The notes under the pieces were generated by a model that was not told where the DNA came from, made no database searches, and saw only the letters and a list, made by a program, of their open reading frames with translations. Positions 43,542 to 53,037 of a DNA stretch of 64,000 bases are shown piece after piece. Numbering within the stretch: the first letter of the stretch is position 1; each line of letters opens with the position of its first letter. The translations under genes and the position numbers were made by a program. The DNA comes from Paenibacillus sp. RC67 (GTDB lineage Bacteria; Bacillota; Bacilli; Paenibacillales; NBRC-103111), in contig NZ_CP125098.1 of the NCBI RefSeq assembly GCF_030020805.1, positions 5,231,501 through 5,295,500 of the forward strand, in the 5' to 3' direction.

Positions 43542-43628
43542 CTTCCGTTTGCATGAGAAAGGCAGTCGATCGCCCGCTTTGACCTGCTGCCATAATATCT
43601 TTACTTGAGCTATCCGATCCCGTTTACC
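43542..43628. repeat. Dispersed intergenic repeat copy (diverged)
   Basis: CCGTTTGCATGAGAAAGGCAG ... CTGCTGCCATAATATCTTTACTTGAGCTATCCGATCCCGTT. Order of parts kept, several substitutions. A further right-arm fragment (TCCGTTAGTTCAACG) lies near 43700. Confidence 0.6.
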
Positions 43629-43784
43629 ATGTTATCTGCACATTTAGCTTAATGATGAAGAGGAGCTGCTACAACACCTGCCCTACGTTCTCCGTTAGTT
43701 CAACGTTTTTACGTATAAATGTTGTACTGAGATAAAATAAATGCGCGTTAAATGATGTGCTTACAGATCAATCAAAGACAAAAG

Positions 43785-44058
43785 CGATGATGGAGAGAGT
43801 ACGCGGTTTAAGGTTCTTGACAGGGACGGTGTGCCGACTGACTGAGAGCACCCGAATGAATCTATCCGCCGAAGTTCACTCCTGAGTTGGTTTACTGAAC
43901 GAATCTCAATTACTGAGATCGCTAGGTATACCCGTAGTTCTCTGCGTTAAAGAGGTTAAAGTGAGAAATGGGGTATGTCTCTGGATAAGCGTCATTTCTA
44001 ATAAGGGTGGTACCACGGCTCCTCGTCCCTTTCAGACAGGAGTCTTTTTATTGTTCTA
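43785..44058 (+). promoter_or_regulatory. T-box riboswitch, specifier UUC (tRNA-Phe), upstream of DAHP synthase
   Basis: The T-box sequence AAGGGTGGTACCACG is at 44003-44017, followed by the terminator stem GGCTCCT/AGGAGTC and TTTTT (44018-44050). Stem I begins GGAGAGAGTA and closes with CTCC at 43879-43882. The 3' side of the specifier loop reads GAAG-TTC-A (TTC at 43875-43877) opposite the AGTA motif, so the specifier is a Phe codon. Uncharged tRNA-Phe would pair with it and stabilise the antiterminator. Confidence 0.92.
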
Positions 44059-44082
44059 TTACGATCATAAGGGGAGATTTAA

Positions 44083-45156
44083 ATGAAAACATCCAGCTTG
44101 AAACACTTAAGAGACAAACTGAACATCATCAATCAAAATCTTCTTGAGCTTCTATGCGATCGGGCATACATCGTCAAAGAAATCGGTGAAGTAAAGGAAA
44201 AACAAGGAACGCCTAAGTTCGATCCTCTTCGTGAGAAGGAAATGTTGGACGAATTGGTTGCCGCGAACAAGGGTCCGTTTGATGACAAAACGATCCAACA
44301 GTTATTCAAGCAAATTTTTCAAGCCTCTTTAAATCTTCAAGAATCCGAGCATAAGAAACATTTACTAGTCAGCCGCAAGAAGCAGCAGGAAGACACTATC
44401 GTTCATATAGGCGATGTAGCCGTCGGGGGATCAAATCCATTAATAATCGCAGGTCCTTGCTCGGTCGAAAGCTATGAACAAGTTCGACTTGTGGCAAAAG
44501 CTTTAAAGGAGGCGGGCATTACAGTGATGCGCGGAGGAGCGTTCAAACCCAGGACATCGCCATATGATTTCCAGGGTCTCGGGTTCGAAGGCCTGAATAT
44601 TTTGAAGGAGGTCGCAAGCGAATTTGGCCTGAAGACGATTAGCGAAATTGTAGACCCGAGACATATCGAACTTGCTTCTGAATATATTGATGTTATTCAA
44701 ATCGGGGCTCGCAACATGCAGAATTTCGAATTGCTTAAAGCTGCAGGTGAAACCCGCACACCAATACTCCTAAAGCGAGGGCTGGCAGCGACAATAGATG
44801 AGTTTTTACATGCAGCAGAGTATATCATATCCCGAGGCAACACCCAAGTTATGCTGATTGAGCGTGGAATCCGAACTTATGAGAAGGCGACCCGTAACAC
44901 ACTGGACATCTCCGCAGTGCCAATACTGAAGCAAGAAAGTCATTTACCTGTCCTCGTGGATGTAACCCATTCAACTGGTCGAAAAGATATACTTGCTCCT
45001 TGTGCAAAAGCAGCTCTCGCGGCTGGTGCTGATGGTGTTATGGTAGAAGTCCACCCAGATCCTGCAACAGCTTTATCCGATGCTACACAACAACTTAACA
45101 TTGATGAATTCAATCGTTTCTATGCCAGTGTTAGAGAATCTGGATTGCTTTCGTAA
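44083..45156 (+). CDS. aroA: Bifunctional chorismate mutase / 3-deoxy-7-phosphoheptulonate synthase
   Basis: 357 residues, like Bacillus AroA(G). Residues 1-90 form an AroQ-type chorismate mutase helix bundle (LRDKLNIINQNLLELLCDRA ... EVK). The rest is the type I-beta DAHP synthase barrel: IAGPCSVES, GAFKPRTSPYDFQG, IQIGARNMQNF, LLKRG, DVTHSTGRKD. It catalyses the entry step of aromatic amino acid synthesis, and the mutase domain acts as the allosteric sensor for prephenate/chorismate. The tRNA-Phe T-box upstream adds control by phenylalanine supply. Confidence 0.96.
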   Translation: MKTSSLKHLRDKLNIINQNLLELLCDRAYIVKEIGEVKEKQGTPKFDPLREKEMLDELVAANKGPFDDKTIQQLFKQIFQASLNLQESEHKKHLLVSRKKQQEDTIVHIGDVAVGGSNPLIIAGPCSVESYEQVRLVAKALKEAGITVMRGGAFKPRTSPYDFQGLGFEGLNILKEVASEFGLKTISEIVDPRHIELASEYIDVIQIGARNMQNFELLKAAGETRTPILLKRGLAATIDEFLHAAEYIISRGNTQVMLIERGIRTYEKATRNTLDISAVPILKQESHLPVLVDVTHSTGRKDILAPCAKAALAAGADGVMVEVHPDPATALSDATQQLNIDEFNRFYASVRESGLLS

Positions 45157-45183
45157 ATTACCTTCCTGCCCCTTTTCCTATAT

Positions 45184-45263
45184 TCCCGTTAGGTGAGAAA
45201 AGGCTGCCGTTCGTGCCGGCAGCCTTGTATTGGGGATTATTGAACTCGTACCCATTAGTTGAA
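45184..45263. repeat. Dispersed intergenic repeat, full copy
   Basis: CCCGTTAGGTGAGAAAAGGCTGCC ... GGCAGCC stem, then TTATTGAACTCGTACCCATTAGTTGAAG. Lies after aroA and may serve as its terminator. Confidence 0.8.
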
Positions 45264-45333
45264 GAAGTGACAATTACTATCCAGTATTTACATGATAATA
45301 TTTATTGTATTTTAATCATTGACATGTGCAGTA

Positions 45334-45888
45334 TTATTTTCCGTTCAAATGATAGATTAGTTGCACAACACCAGAGGAGAACGTTTTTGTATTAACCATT
45401 TTTAAATTCAACCTCTGTTTAATATCAATAAACAACGGTTTTCCTTCTCCCAAAATAACAGGGTGAACAGATAATCGAAATTCATCAACAAGCCCTAAAT
45501 TGATAAAAGTTGTAATAAGACTCGCTCCGCCATATAGCCAGATGTCTTTACCAGGCTTATTCTTTAATTTAATTACTTCTTCAAGAATATTATCATTTAT
45601 AACCAATGCTTTATTATCAGTCCCTTTGTGCGTTCTGGAAAACACATATTTTTCTTTACTATGAACTAATCTCCACATTTCTTTTTCAGTTTCAGTATCT
45701 TCAATTTCTGGAGTAAATTGTCCCCATAAATCATAGCTTTTTCTTCCGTATAAAATAGTATCAATTTGATTTAAGAAATTAACAAACCCCGTCTCAGCGT
45801 CCATAATGCACCAATCAACTTCCCCATTTTTCCCTTCTATAAAACCATCTAAAGTAACTGCTAAATCTAAAATTATTCTTCGTTTCAT
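45334..45888 (-). CDS. Dihydrofolate reductase / RibD C-terminal family protein
   Basis: 184 residues. MKRRIILDLAVTLDGFIEG, LYGRKSYDLWGQF and IWLYGGASLITTFINLGLVDE are the usual motifs of the YyaP/YwjB-type RibD-C family (NADPH-binding loop Y-G-G-A/G). Its substrate is not known; most relatives are not true DHFRs. Confidence 0.88.
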   Translation of the reverse strand: MKRRIILDLAVTLDGFIEGKNGEVDWCIMDAETGFVNFLNQIDTILYGRKSYDLWGQFTPEIEDTETEKEMWRLVHSKEKYVFSRTHKGTDNKALVINDNILEEVIKLKNKPGKDIWLYGGASLITTFINLGLVDEFRLSVHPVILGEGKPLFIDIKQRLNLKMVNTKTFSSGVVQLIYHLNGK

Positions 45889-45983
45889 GATTTGTTACTC
45901 CTTTCGTTGATCTACCACCCATTATAGACCTTAAGTATGTCACCTTGTGTCATATTAATATCGGAAAGGTATCTTTTCAACTA

Positions 45984-46055
45984 TGCTGCCAGTTAGTTGA
46001 AAAAACTAGGGGCTGCCCCACAGCAGCTCCATACTATCGTACTCCGTTAGTTGAA
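45984..46055. repeat. Dispersed intergenic repeat, full copy
   Basis: CTGCCAGTTAGTTGAAAAAACTAGGGGCTGCC ... AGCAGCTCC, then ACTATCGTACTCCGTTAGTTGAAG. Confidence 0.8.
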
Positions 46056-46079
46056 GGAATTTATCCAATGCTATTCTGG

Positions 46080-46949
46080 CTAATGTACCGGCAGCCGCTT
46101 TTTGCGAAACTCAGACGGGGTGCATCCGTTGTACCGTTTGAAAATGCGGATGAATTGGGTGACGTTCGGAAAACCGGATTGAACTCCGATATCCGCAAGG
46201 CTAAGCGACCTGGTCAGAAGCAAACGCTCGGATGCTTTAATCCGCCTCACGTGCAAATAATCGACGAAGGTCATGCCGATATGCTGCTGGAAATATTTAA
46301 TAAAATAATGGTACTCCAAATGGACAAGCGGGAGCACATCCTGAATGCGAATCGGCTCAGGGTAATGGGCTTCCACATACTCCAGAACCGGTTTCAGTCG
46401 CTGCCAATCCGGTGGTGACATAGGCGCGGAGGAGACCATGTGGCGTACAATCAGAGCAAGTAACTGCTTAAACGCTCCGCTGATGACCAACTCATACCCC
46501 GCTCCCATTTCGCTGGCTTCCTTATAAATGCTGAGCAGCAGCTGAAACATCGTCTCTTTCACCGCCGTATTGCCGCTCAAAATCTTGTTTAAACGATCGA
46601 GCGGCTCCGATATCTCCAATAAGACAGGCGCAAATTCCTTGGTGTACGAATCCATCTGCGCCAGCATGTCGAATTGAAGAACAATTTGTTTGACATGAGA
46701 ATTACGTTTGGTGCGATGCAGCCGGGACGATCCGAGCAGCAGCAAATCCGGACCTTTTAGCTCATACACTTGATCGACGGTTTCGACCAGCATCGAGCCC
46801 TCCAATAAGAGTAAAATTTCCACCTCTTTATGATAATGCCAAGTGTTCCATGGAGTTAATGGCATAGTCGGAAACTCCAGGTCCCATATTTTGTAGCGCA
46901 GCAGCGGATGGTGGTAATTTACTTGTTCATTCCTGGCTCTTCCCTCCAC
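46080..46949 (-). CDS. AraC family transcriptional regulator
   Basis: 289 residues. N-terminal cupin (WHYHKEVEILLLLEGS) and C-terminal double HTH (IRIQDVLPLVHLEYHYFIKYF; LADIGVQSGFPNVTQFIRIFK, ending PSEFRKKRLP). GTG start with GGAGGGAG 7 bases upstream. Divergent from the oxidoreductase-binding protein-GH28 operon, which it very probably controls through the direct repeats between them. Confidence 0.94.
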   Translation of the reverse strand: MEGRARNEQVNYHHPLLRYKIWDLEFPTMPLTPWNTWHYHKEVEILLLLEGSMLVETVDQVYELKGPDLLLLGSSRLHRTKRNSHVKQIVLQFDMLAQMDSYTKEFAPVLLEISEPLDRLNKILSGNTAVKETMFQLLLSIYKEASEMGAGYELVISGAFKQLLALIVRHMVSSAPMSPPDWQRLKPVLEYVEAHYPEPIRIQDVLPLVHLEYHYFIKYFQQHIGMTFVDYLHVRRIKASERLLLTRSLSLADIGVQSGFPNVTQFIRIFKRYNGCTPSEFRKKRLPVH

Positions 46950-46975
46950 AGTTAGACTCCCTCCATTTCCTAAAA

Positions 46976-47011
46976 AGACAGTTTTGTATCATTATTAGAC
47001 AGTTCTGTATC
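46976..47011. promoter_or_regulatory. Direct-repeat operator between araC-type gene and GH28 operon
   Basis: AGACAGTTTTGTATC at 46976-46990 and AGACAGTTCTGTATC at 46997-47011: a 15-bp direct repeat with one difference and a period of 21 bp (two helical turns), the classic geometry for an AraC-family protein. Confidence 0.75.
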
Positions 47012-47109
47012 TGGAGCTTCCGCTGGTACCGGGCTTACAATAAAGAAGAACGAAAGCGCTGTCATTTTGAGCCTTTCAGTAGCATGACCTGCTTAAAGGA
47101 GGAAGAGTT

Positions 47110-48165
47110 GTGATTAAAATAGGTTTAATGGGATGCGGAGTCGTAGCCTCCTACGGACATATTCCTGTCATTACGGCTTCGAAAGAATTTGAACTGACAG
47201 CGATTTATGAACCCGACCCTTCCCGAACGGAATCATTGCAGTTGACATACAACGTGCAGGTGTATACGAATGCGGAAGCTTTTTTCCGGGCTGATTTTGA
47301 AGTTGTAGTGATAACATCTCCTGCTCCGTGCCATTACGATAATGTAATGTGTGCAGCTCGTTACGGCAAACACGTTTTGTGCGAAAAGCCGCTGGCTACG
47401 AATGAGCGCGAAGCTGCGGAAATGATCGCTGTCATGGAACAAAACGGTCTGCTGTTATTTACCGCGTTCGACTACCGTTTCAGCTCGGCTGCCCAAACGA
47501 TCAAAAGAATTGTAAAAGACGGCCTGATCGGCAAAGTTCGCTCCTTGAGATTGAGCTACATATGGAACCTTCACGGCAAGTATATCAACTCAGAGGATCA
47601 GCCGAATATGAGACGCTCCATCCGTATGCTCGAAGGGGGGCCGATGGTGGATTGCGGCGTACATCAGATCGACCTGGCCAGATGGTGGCTCGATTCCGAA
47701 GTGACAAGCTATCGTTCGGAAGGTGCTTGGGTCGATGAATATGAAGCCCCGGATCATATGTATCTCCATATGAAGCATGCAAACAGAGCCCATACCATGG
47801 TGGAAATCAGCTACTCCTATTGCTTTACAGCTAAAGAGCCGGTATCCCATTTTACCTATCATCTGATCGGTACGGAAGGCATCGTGTATTACAATCGGGA
47901 AGCAAAAATATTTGAAATGAGAAATTCTACAGGCACGACCCTGTTTCCTTTTGCCAAGGAAAAAAATTTTCCCGGCATGTACGAAGCTTTTGCCAAAGCT
48001 CTAGAAAGCGGTTCGCCGAAAGATGTCCCTACCGGTACGGACGGACTGATCGCAACCCGGATTGCACGGACGGCAACGGAAGATTTGATCGGAAGGCGCA
48101 GCATGCCTGAAAGAAGCCTTACCGCTATCAATGACCCTATGCTCCAAAACCAAAACCAATCGTAG
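47110..48165 (+). CDS. Gfo/Idh/MocA family oxidoreductase
   Basis: 351 residues. GTG start after AAGGAGG. Rossmann GLMGCGVVASYGHIPV, EKP motif HVLCEKPLAT, substrate pocket GGPMVDCGVHQIDLARWW. First gene of a three-gene operon with a sugar-binding lipoprotein and GH28 enzyme, so it probably acts on a uronic acid or related sugar. Specific substrate unknown. Confidence 0.92.
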   Translation: MIKIGLMGCGVVASYGHIPVITASKEFELTAIYEPDPSRTESLQLTYNVQVYTNAEAFFRADFEVVVITSPAPCHYDNVMCAARYGKHVLCEKPLATNEREAAEMIAVMEQNGLLLFTAFDYRFSSAAQTIKRIVKDGLIGKVRSLRLSYIWNLHGKYINSEDQPNMRRSIRMLEGGPMVDCGVHQIDLARWWLDSEVTSYRSEGAWVDEYEAPDHMYLHMKHANRAHTMVEISYSYCFTAKEPVSHFTYHLIGTEGIVYYNREAKIFEMRNSTGTTLFPFAKEKNFPGMYEAFAKALESGSPKDVPTGTDGLIATRIARTATEDLIGRRSMPERSLTAINDPMLQNQNQS

Positions 48166-48175
48166 GAGGATGTCT

Positions 48176-49483
48176 ATGAACAAAAGAAAAGCACTGCTGC
48201 CCTTCCTAAGCTTGCTATTGATCCTCTCCGGCTGTTCGGGAAAAGAGACGAGCTCTCCGCTTCAGGAGTCTCCCAAATCGAAGGACATACCGACGTCCGT
48301 CACGAAAGACCCGGTAACGATTAAGATGTACCATAAGGGGGGGACAATCTCCGACGAAGAATTTAAAAATTATTTCGTTGAGCCGGTAGCCAAAAAATAT
48401 CCGAACATTACCCTCGAATTGGTTCGGGACAGCGTGAAAGGAAACAGCCCCGAAGAGCTGTTGACCAGCGGCAATTTTCCCGATCTTATTTATACCAGCA
48501 ATCCCAGCATTCCAATCTATCAGGACCTGGACATTATTGAGGATTTGAATCCACTGATCAAAAAGAACGGATTTGATTTGAGCAGGTTCCAGGATACGGG
48601 TTTGGAAATGATGAAAGGATATGACTCCAAAATTTTGGTCGGATTGCCCTTAACGATGAATATGGCGGCGATGATTTACAATAAAGACATTTTTGATAAA
48701 TTCGGCGTCCCCTACCCGAAAGATATGATGTCCTGGGATGACGCGATCGCGCTCGCCAAAAAAATGACGGTCGTTGACAACGGAACAAGCTATATCGGGA
48801 TCGACCCGTGGAGGGTCGAAGCCGTCGGAAGCCAAATGACGCTCCCGATTGTCGATCCGAAGACGAATAAGGCAACCATCAATATTGAAGGCTGGGGCCA
48901 TGTGCTGAATCTGTTCAAGCAAGTGACGGATATGCCCGGATACGTGAACAACGGTAAGTTCGACTACGATTTCTTTAAAGATAATTTGGCGATGGCTCCG
49001 ATGTGGGCTACGGATTTGGTAGGCAAACTAACGGATCCGACCATCTCCAAGCTGAAAAACTGGGAGCTCGTTTCCATTCCGTATGTGAAGGGCTATGAAG
49101 GAAAAGGAAGGAACGTGGATACCCACATGCTTATGATGGCCAAAGTGAGCAAACATAAGGATGAAGCGTTCGCTGTCATGCAAGAAGTACTTTCCGACGA
49201 AGTTCAGATGAAGATGGCCAAAGCAGGAAGAATTAGCCCGCTTAAGGATGAATCGTTCAAGAAAAATTACTTGCAGTCCAACGCATCCTTTATCGGCAAA
49301 AACATAGCGGCCTTATTCAAACTGACCCCGACTCAGCTTCCCGCCCATTCCAAATATGAGAATCAGGTCCGAATCATCATAAGAGGGGCCAAACAAAAGC
49401 TGGCGGTAGACCGCAAGGATATCAATACGATATTAAGAGAGCTTCAGGAAGAGGCCGACAAGTGGATCGAATCGCATCCATAA
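48176..49483 (+). CDS. Extracellular solute-binding lipoprotein (CUT1-type)
   Basis: About 435 residues from the ATG at 48176 (AGGAGG 6 bases upstream; the frame itself opens earlier inside the previous gene). Lipobox ILSGC with Cys near residue 19. Type 1 sugar-binding fold (TSGNFPDLIYTSNP, GLPLTMNMAAMIYNKDIFDKFG). No permease or ATPase gene is adjacent, so it must use permeases encoded elsewhere or be an orphan. Between an oxidoreductase and GH28, a galacturonide ligand is plausible. Confidence 0.92.
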   Translation: MNKRKALLPFLSLLLILSGCSGKETSSPLQESPKSKDIPTSVTKDPVTIKMYHKGGTISDEEFKNYFVEPVAKKYPNITLELVRDSVKGNSPEELLTSGNFPDLIYTSNPSIPIYQDLDIIEDLNPLIKKNGFDLSRFQDTGLEMMKGYDSKILVGLPLTMNMAAMIYNKDIFDKFGVPYPKDMMSWDDAIALAKKMTVVDNGTSYIGIDPWRVEAVGSQMTLPIVDPKTNKATINIEGWGHVLNLFKQVTDMPGYVNNGKFDYDFFKDNLAMAPMWATDLVGKLTDPTISKLKNWELVSIPYVKGYEGKGRNVDTHMLMMAKVSKHKDEAFAVMQEVLSDEVQMKMAKAGRISPLKDESFKKNYLQSNASFIGKNIAALFKLTPTQLPAHSKYENQVRIIIRGAKQKLAVDRKDINTILRELQEEADKWIESHP

Positions 49484-49526
49484 AATAAAGCGCGGTGAAC
49501 CGGTGTGTCGAAGGGAGCAGCAAACG

Positions 49527-50843
49527 ATGATATTCGATGTTGTACAGTTCGGAGCCAAAGGGAACGGCACCGAGCTCTCGCACGAAAATATACAAAAAGC
49601 GATGGACGCGTGCGCAGAAGCAGGCGGCGGAACGGTCTATGTTCCTGCAGGCACTTACTTATGCGGCACGCTTCACCTAAGGTCCAATGTAAATTTGCAT
49701 CTGGAGCAAGGGGCGGTCATTCTCGGAGCGGATGACGGAGCCCTCTATCCTGAAATTTGCAAAACGCCCTACGGCAACCTGCCCGGGCAAATTCAGGCGC
49801 TCCTTTGGGCTGACAATGTTTCGAACGTGACGATTACGGGTCAAGGCATCATTGACGGAGGGGGTAACTCGCCGCTAGCCCCGAAGGATGCGGTTCACGT
49901 TCAGTTCCGGCCGGCGCTGGTCTTTTACCGCAATTGCGAAAAAGTCAAATTTTTGGACGTTACGCTGCAGTATTCCTGCTTTTGGACGCTTCATTTACTG
50001 CGATGCAACGACGTACTCATTCACGGCGTGACCATCTTGGCACATCAGGACCGGATCAATACGGACGGGATTGACCCGGACGGCTGCCGCAATGTCATTA
50101 TCAGCGACTGTCATATTAAGACCGGGGATGACTGCATCGTAATCAAGAGCACCGAAGGGGATGCATGCGAGAATACGACGATTACGAACTGTATCCTAAG
50201 CTCAAGACACGCAGCTTTAAAGCTCGGTACCGAGGCCATTGGAGCGATTCGCAATATAACGTTCAACAACTGCATTATCGACCATACCAATGTAGCGCTA
50301 GCTCTCTATATGAAGGACGGTAGCACCTATGAAAATATTATTTTCAGCAACATGGTTGTCGAAGCCTATAATGAATTCCCGATCGTCATCGACGTGACAC
50401 CACGTTACTACAAAGAGCCCACGATCGGAAAGATCCGAAGTATCACATTCGATAATATTATCGTAACCGGAAAAGGTAGGCTGTATATCGAAGGTACCAA
50501 GGATGTGCCGGTATCTGATATATCGCTTCGCAACATGACTTGGAACATTACCGGTAAGTGTAAGACAGACAATATCAAGAAGCCAGACGGGGCACGCCGG
50601 ATCGAAATGGACCCGAACCGGGCCAATTATGCTGTAAATCCGTATCAATTGATCGCCGTACATGTAGATGGACTTCTCGTCAGCAATTGGAAGGTGTTTA
50701 ACCGAAGCGGCGAAATTTTGTGCGACCGCGGGCAGTTTTATTTGCAATCGGTTGATCATCTCACCCTGGAAAATGTCCGGCATCCGAAAATCGCGTCCGG
50801 ACTCGAACCGGTGAAGCTGATAGACTGTATTATGCAGGAATAG
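49527..50843 (+). CDS. Glycoside hydrolase family 28 (polygalacturonase-like)
   Basis: About 438 residues, right-handed beta-helix, no signal peptide, so cytoplasmic. N-terminal pectate-lyase-3 cap (VVQFGAKGNGTE). The GH28 catalytic sites are visible: NTDGIDPDGC (first Asp), GDDCIVIKS (Asp pair), SRHAALKLGTE in place of the usual GHG region, and later RNITF. It would act as an exo-enzyme on imported oligogalacturonides or a similar polysaccharide. ATG at 49527 has AAGGGAG 9 bases upstream. The replaced GHG segment may mean altered specificity. Confidence 0.9.
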   Translation: MIFDVVQFGAKGNGTELSHENIQKAMDACAEAGGGTVYVPAGTYLCGTLHLRSNVNLHLEQGAVILGADDGALYPEICKTPYGNLPGQIQALLWADNVSNVTITGQGIIDGGGNSPLAPKDAVHVQFRPALVFYRNCEKVKFLDVTLQYSCFWTLHLLRCNDVLIHGVTILAHQDRINTDGIDPDGCRNVIISDCHIKTGDDCIVIKSTEGDACENTTITNCILSSRHAALKLGTEAIGAIRNITFNNCIIDHTNVALALYMKDGSTYENIIFSNMVVEAYNEFPIVIDVTPRYYKEPTIGKIRSITFDNIIVTGKGRLYIEGTKDVPVSDISLRNMTWNITGKCKTDNIKKPDGARRIEMDPNRANYAVNPYQLIAVHVDGLLVSNWKVFNRSGEILCDRGQFYLQSVDHLTLENVRHPKIASGLEPVKLIDCIMQE

Positions 50844-50926
50844 GCTTCATATCGCAGTCCTCTCATTCAGACCTTGGCAATGAAAAGGCCGTATTCGTTT
50901 CCAACAATGGACCGAAGACGGCAAAC

Positions 50927-50949
50927 CACCCGCAAATCAAATGCGGGTG
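50927..50949. terminator. Terminator shared by the GH28 operon and the sigK fragment
   Basis: CACCCGCA / TGCGGGTG 8-bp stem with a 7-base loop. Confidence 0.6.
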
Positions 50950-51179
50950 ATTTGCTTATCGGCCATCTCGGGCATATTCAGCGAGCATCTGGCTGCAAAG
51001 GTCGCTAATTTCGTGCCTTTATTTGGTGAAAACGATTCGATGGCCTTAATCAAACCGATGGTTCCGATGGAGATTAGGTCTTCTAGATCTTCACCGGCAT
51101 TGTCGAATTTTTTGACGATATGAACACGAAACGATGTACATCGCAATAAATCAGCAATTACCGTTGTAGGAGTGATCAA
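50937..51179 (-). pseudogene. Fragment of sporulation sigma factor SigK (region 2 only)
   Basis: The core at about 50985-51122 reads HIVKKFDNAGEDLEDLISIG, then TIGLIKAIESFSPNKGTKLA and TFAARC, region 2 of SigK (closer to SigK than SigE because of GTKLA-x-AARC). Residues before HIVKKF and after AARC do not match any sigma factor, so both ends are broken. The frame has no sensible start. The 3' break lies almost where the skin prophage interrupts sigK in Bacillus subtilis, shortly after the same AARC. Confidence 0.8.
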
Positions 51180-51453
51180 TACAAATGACTAGCGGTTCGC
51201 AATTCCAAACCAAGTTTTATTGTGTTTTATCCATACCACTGATCTCCCGAACTTACAAGGGTCACCAGGACATGTACCACCGATAGAGCACCCGCCAACA
51301 CACTTTGCTTACAAATGCCAAGAAACCGATGATTCTGCGTCTATACAGATTCATCGGTTATTTTACTGATGAAGGAGAAAAATTTCATTTGGAGGTAAAT
51401 GCGATTAATTATCGTTAAATAAAATCTATGCTCCGTAATGGCAACCTGTAATT

Positions 51454-52344
51454 TTACGAAAGGAAAGCTCTCCGTGAAGCGTATATGAATCGTTCCCCTC
51501 GCGCCATGACATGACACTTCTGCTCAGGGTAGCGCTCGTAAAGCGTTTGAACGAAATTTCCCGGCTTCTCGCTATTTCCTGCAAACATATCGTAGTGCAA
51601 CGGAATTACCATATCCATATGTACAGCCTTGGCAAGCTCCGCTGCTTCGCGATAATTCATGTTCCCTACAATCCCGCCAGAAGTTCTAAAGTAATCCCGT
51701 CCGTTGATGGGAAGCATCCCCAAATCAATTGCCTCCTGCGCGAGATTCTCCATCAGACCGGGGTAGATTACGGTATCGCCTGCATGGTACACCTTCACGC
51801 CGTTCAGCTCAAGCAAGTAGCCAACATAACGGTGGGCCCGCTCAGTTCCTGTCGTCTCCAGTGTTTCATGAGCCGCTGGTATCGGCTTGATCCGGATCTT
51901 TTCTCCTTCTCTGCCTTCAAGCTCAATCCACTCCCCAGTGAGAGCATCGATTATCCTCTCAGAGGCTATTCCGCAGTTTGCTTCCAGCATAGCTCGACAG
52001 CTAAAGGGCGCCATAAAGCGTGTCTCCGGACATTGCTCAGCAATCACCTTTAGTGTCCACGGATCCAAGTGGTCCTCGTGCTCATGAGTAATCAGGCAGA
52101 AGTCGAGGGTGGTAATATGCTCAGGTTTAACCAATGTGGGATACGTTCGCTTTATCCCATTGATCTGTTCGAGATAATCGGAATAGAAAGGATCGACATG
52201 GATTACAGTCGCTTTTCCTTTGATAGCTACGCTTTCTTGTCCGAAGAACCATACAGCTGCACAGCCGGATGACGGCCTCGTCCTTTGTATTTCCTCCATA
52301 AGCCATTCCGGATTCCGCCAACGCTCCTTACAGAGACTTTCCAT
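51454..52344 (-). CDS. Metallo-beta-lactamase fold hydrolase (UlaG-like)
   Basis: 296 residues. Zinc-binding motif THEHEDHLDPWT (HxHxDH), later PAAHE and YHAGDTV (Asp bridge), and PLHYDMFAGN near the C-terminus, an arrangement seen in UlaG/L-ascorbate-6-phosphate lactonase-like enzymes. Cytoplasmic. Single gene; substrate unknown. Confidence 0.88.
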   Translation of the reverse strand: MESLCKERWRNPEWLMEEIQRTRPSSGCAAVWFFGQESVAIKGKATVIHVDPFYSDYLEQINGIKRTYPTLVKPEHITTLDFCLITHEHEDHLDPWTLKVIAEQCPETRFMAPFSCRAMLEANCGIASERIIDALTGEWIELEGREGEKIRIKPIPAAHETLETTGTERAHRYVGYLLELNGVKVYHAGDTVIYPGLMENLAQEAIDLGMLPINGRDYFRTSGGIVGNMNYREAAELAKAVHMDMVIPLHYDMFAGNSEKPGNFVQTLYERYPEQKCHVMARGERFIYASRRAFLS

Positions 52345-52945
52345 TCTAGCATCCCTCCATTACAATAATTCCATCATATCCATACGATCACGGATATCAT
52401 CCACGAAATGTCTAAACAAATAAGGATGAATCCGGTCCCGCCATAATTCCCGTTTACCTGCACTTTCGCCCTTTTTTCATAATTATAGAATTATATTCAA
52501 AAATTGTTAACTCAATGGCCGTAAAACAGAGCTAGATTGGCAAGCCCCCGCCATAAGACATTATGAGCTTCTTGGCTTGTAGTCCATCCTTAGTAAAATG
52601 TCCTAATCGTAGTTTCCGAACTTGCGGCCGAACAAATTGATACCCCCTGATTCGCTGCATCGAGCTTAACGCAGATTCTCACCTTGAAGGAGTGGCTGCC
52701 TTCAATCCCCAATTCGTTTAAATACTTTCAAATTCGATTCTCTTATGCCGTCGTTTTTCTCCAACCCCAATCCTTTTTTTAAATCTTAACAAAAATCATG
52801 GTACCTCAATAAGTAAAATATAGCTATTTTTACACAACCATGCAGCGCAAGCGTGCACCACAGATGATGAAAATGGGTAGAATCCGTCAATACTGCTACT
52901 ATGGCTGGGAGAGGAAGGTCGATGAACTATGGTGCCATAGAGCCC
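52345..52945. other. Intergenic stretch without a convincing gene
   Basis: A 39-codon plus-strand frame (MQRKRAPQMMKMGRIRQYCY...) lies near 52840-52960 but has no RBS and no recognised homologue. Otherwise AT-rich and featureless. Confidence 0.35.
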
Positions 52946-53035
52946 ATCCGTTAGTCTGACCTACAGAGCTTCTACTATGAAAAGGAAGTCACACGTGGCT
53001 GCCTGGTGTTGAGCTATCGTACTTCGTTAGTTGAG
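52946..53035. repeat. Dispersed intergenic repeat copy
   Basis: ATCCGTTAGTCTGACC ... GTGGCTGCC ... TTGAGCTATCGTACTTCGTTAGTTGAG, abutting the stop of the VOC gene. Confidence 0.7.
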
Positions 53036-53037
53036 TA

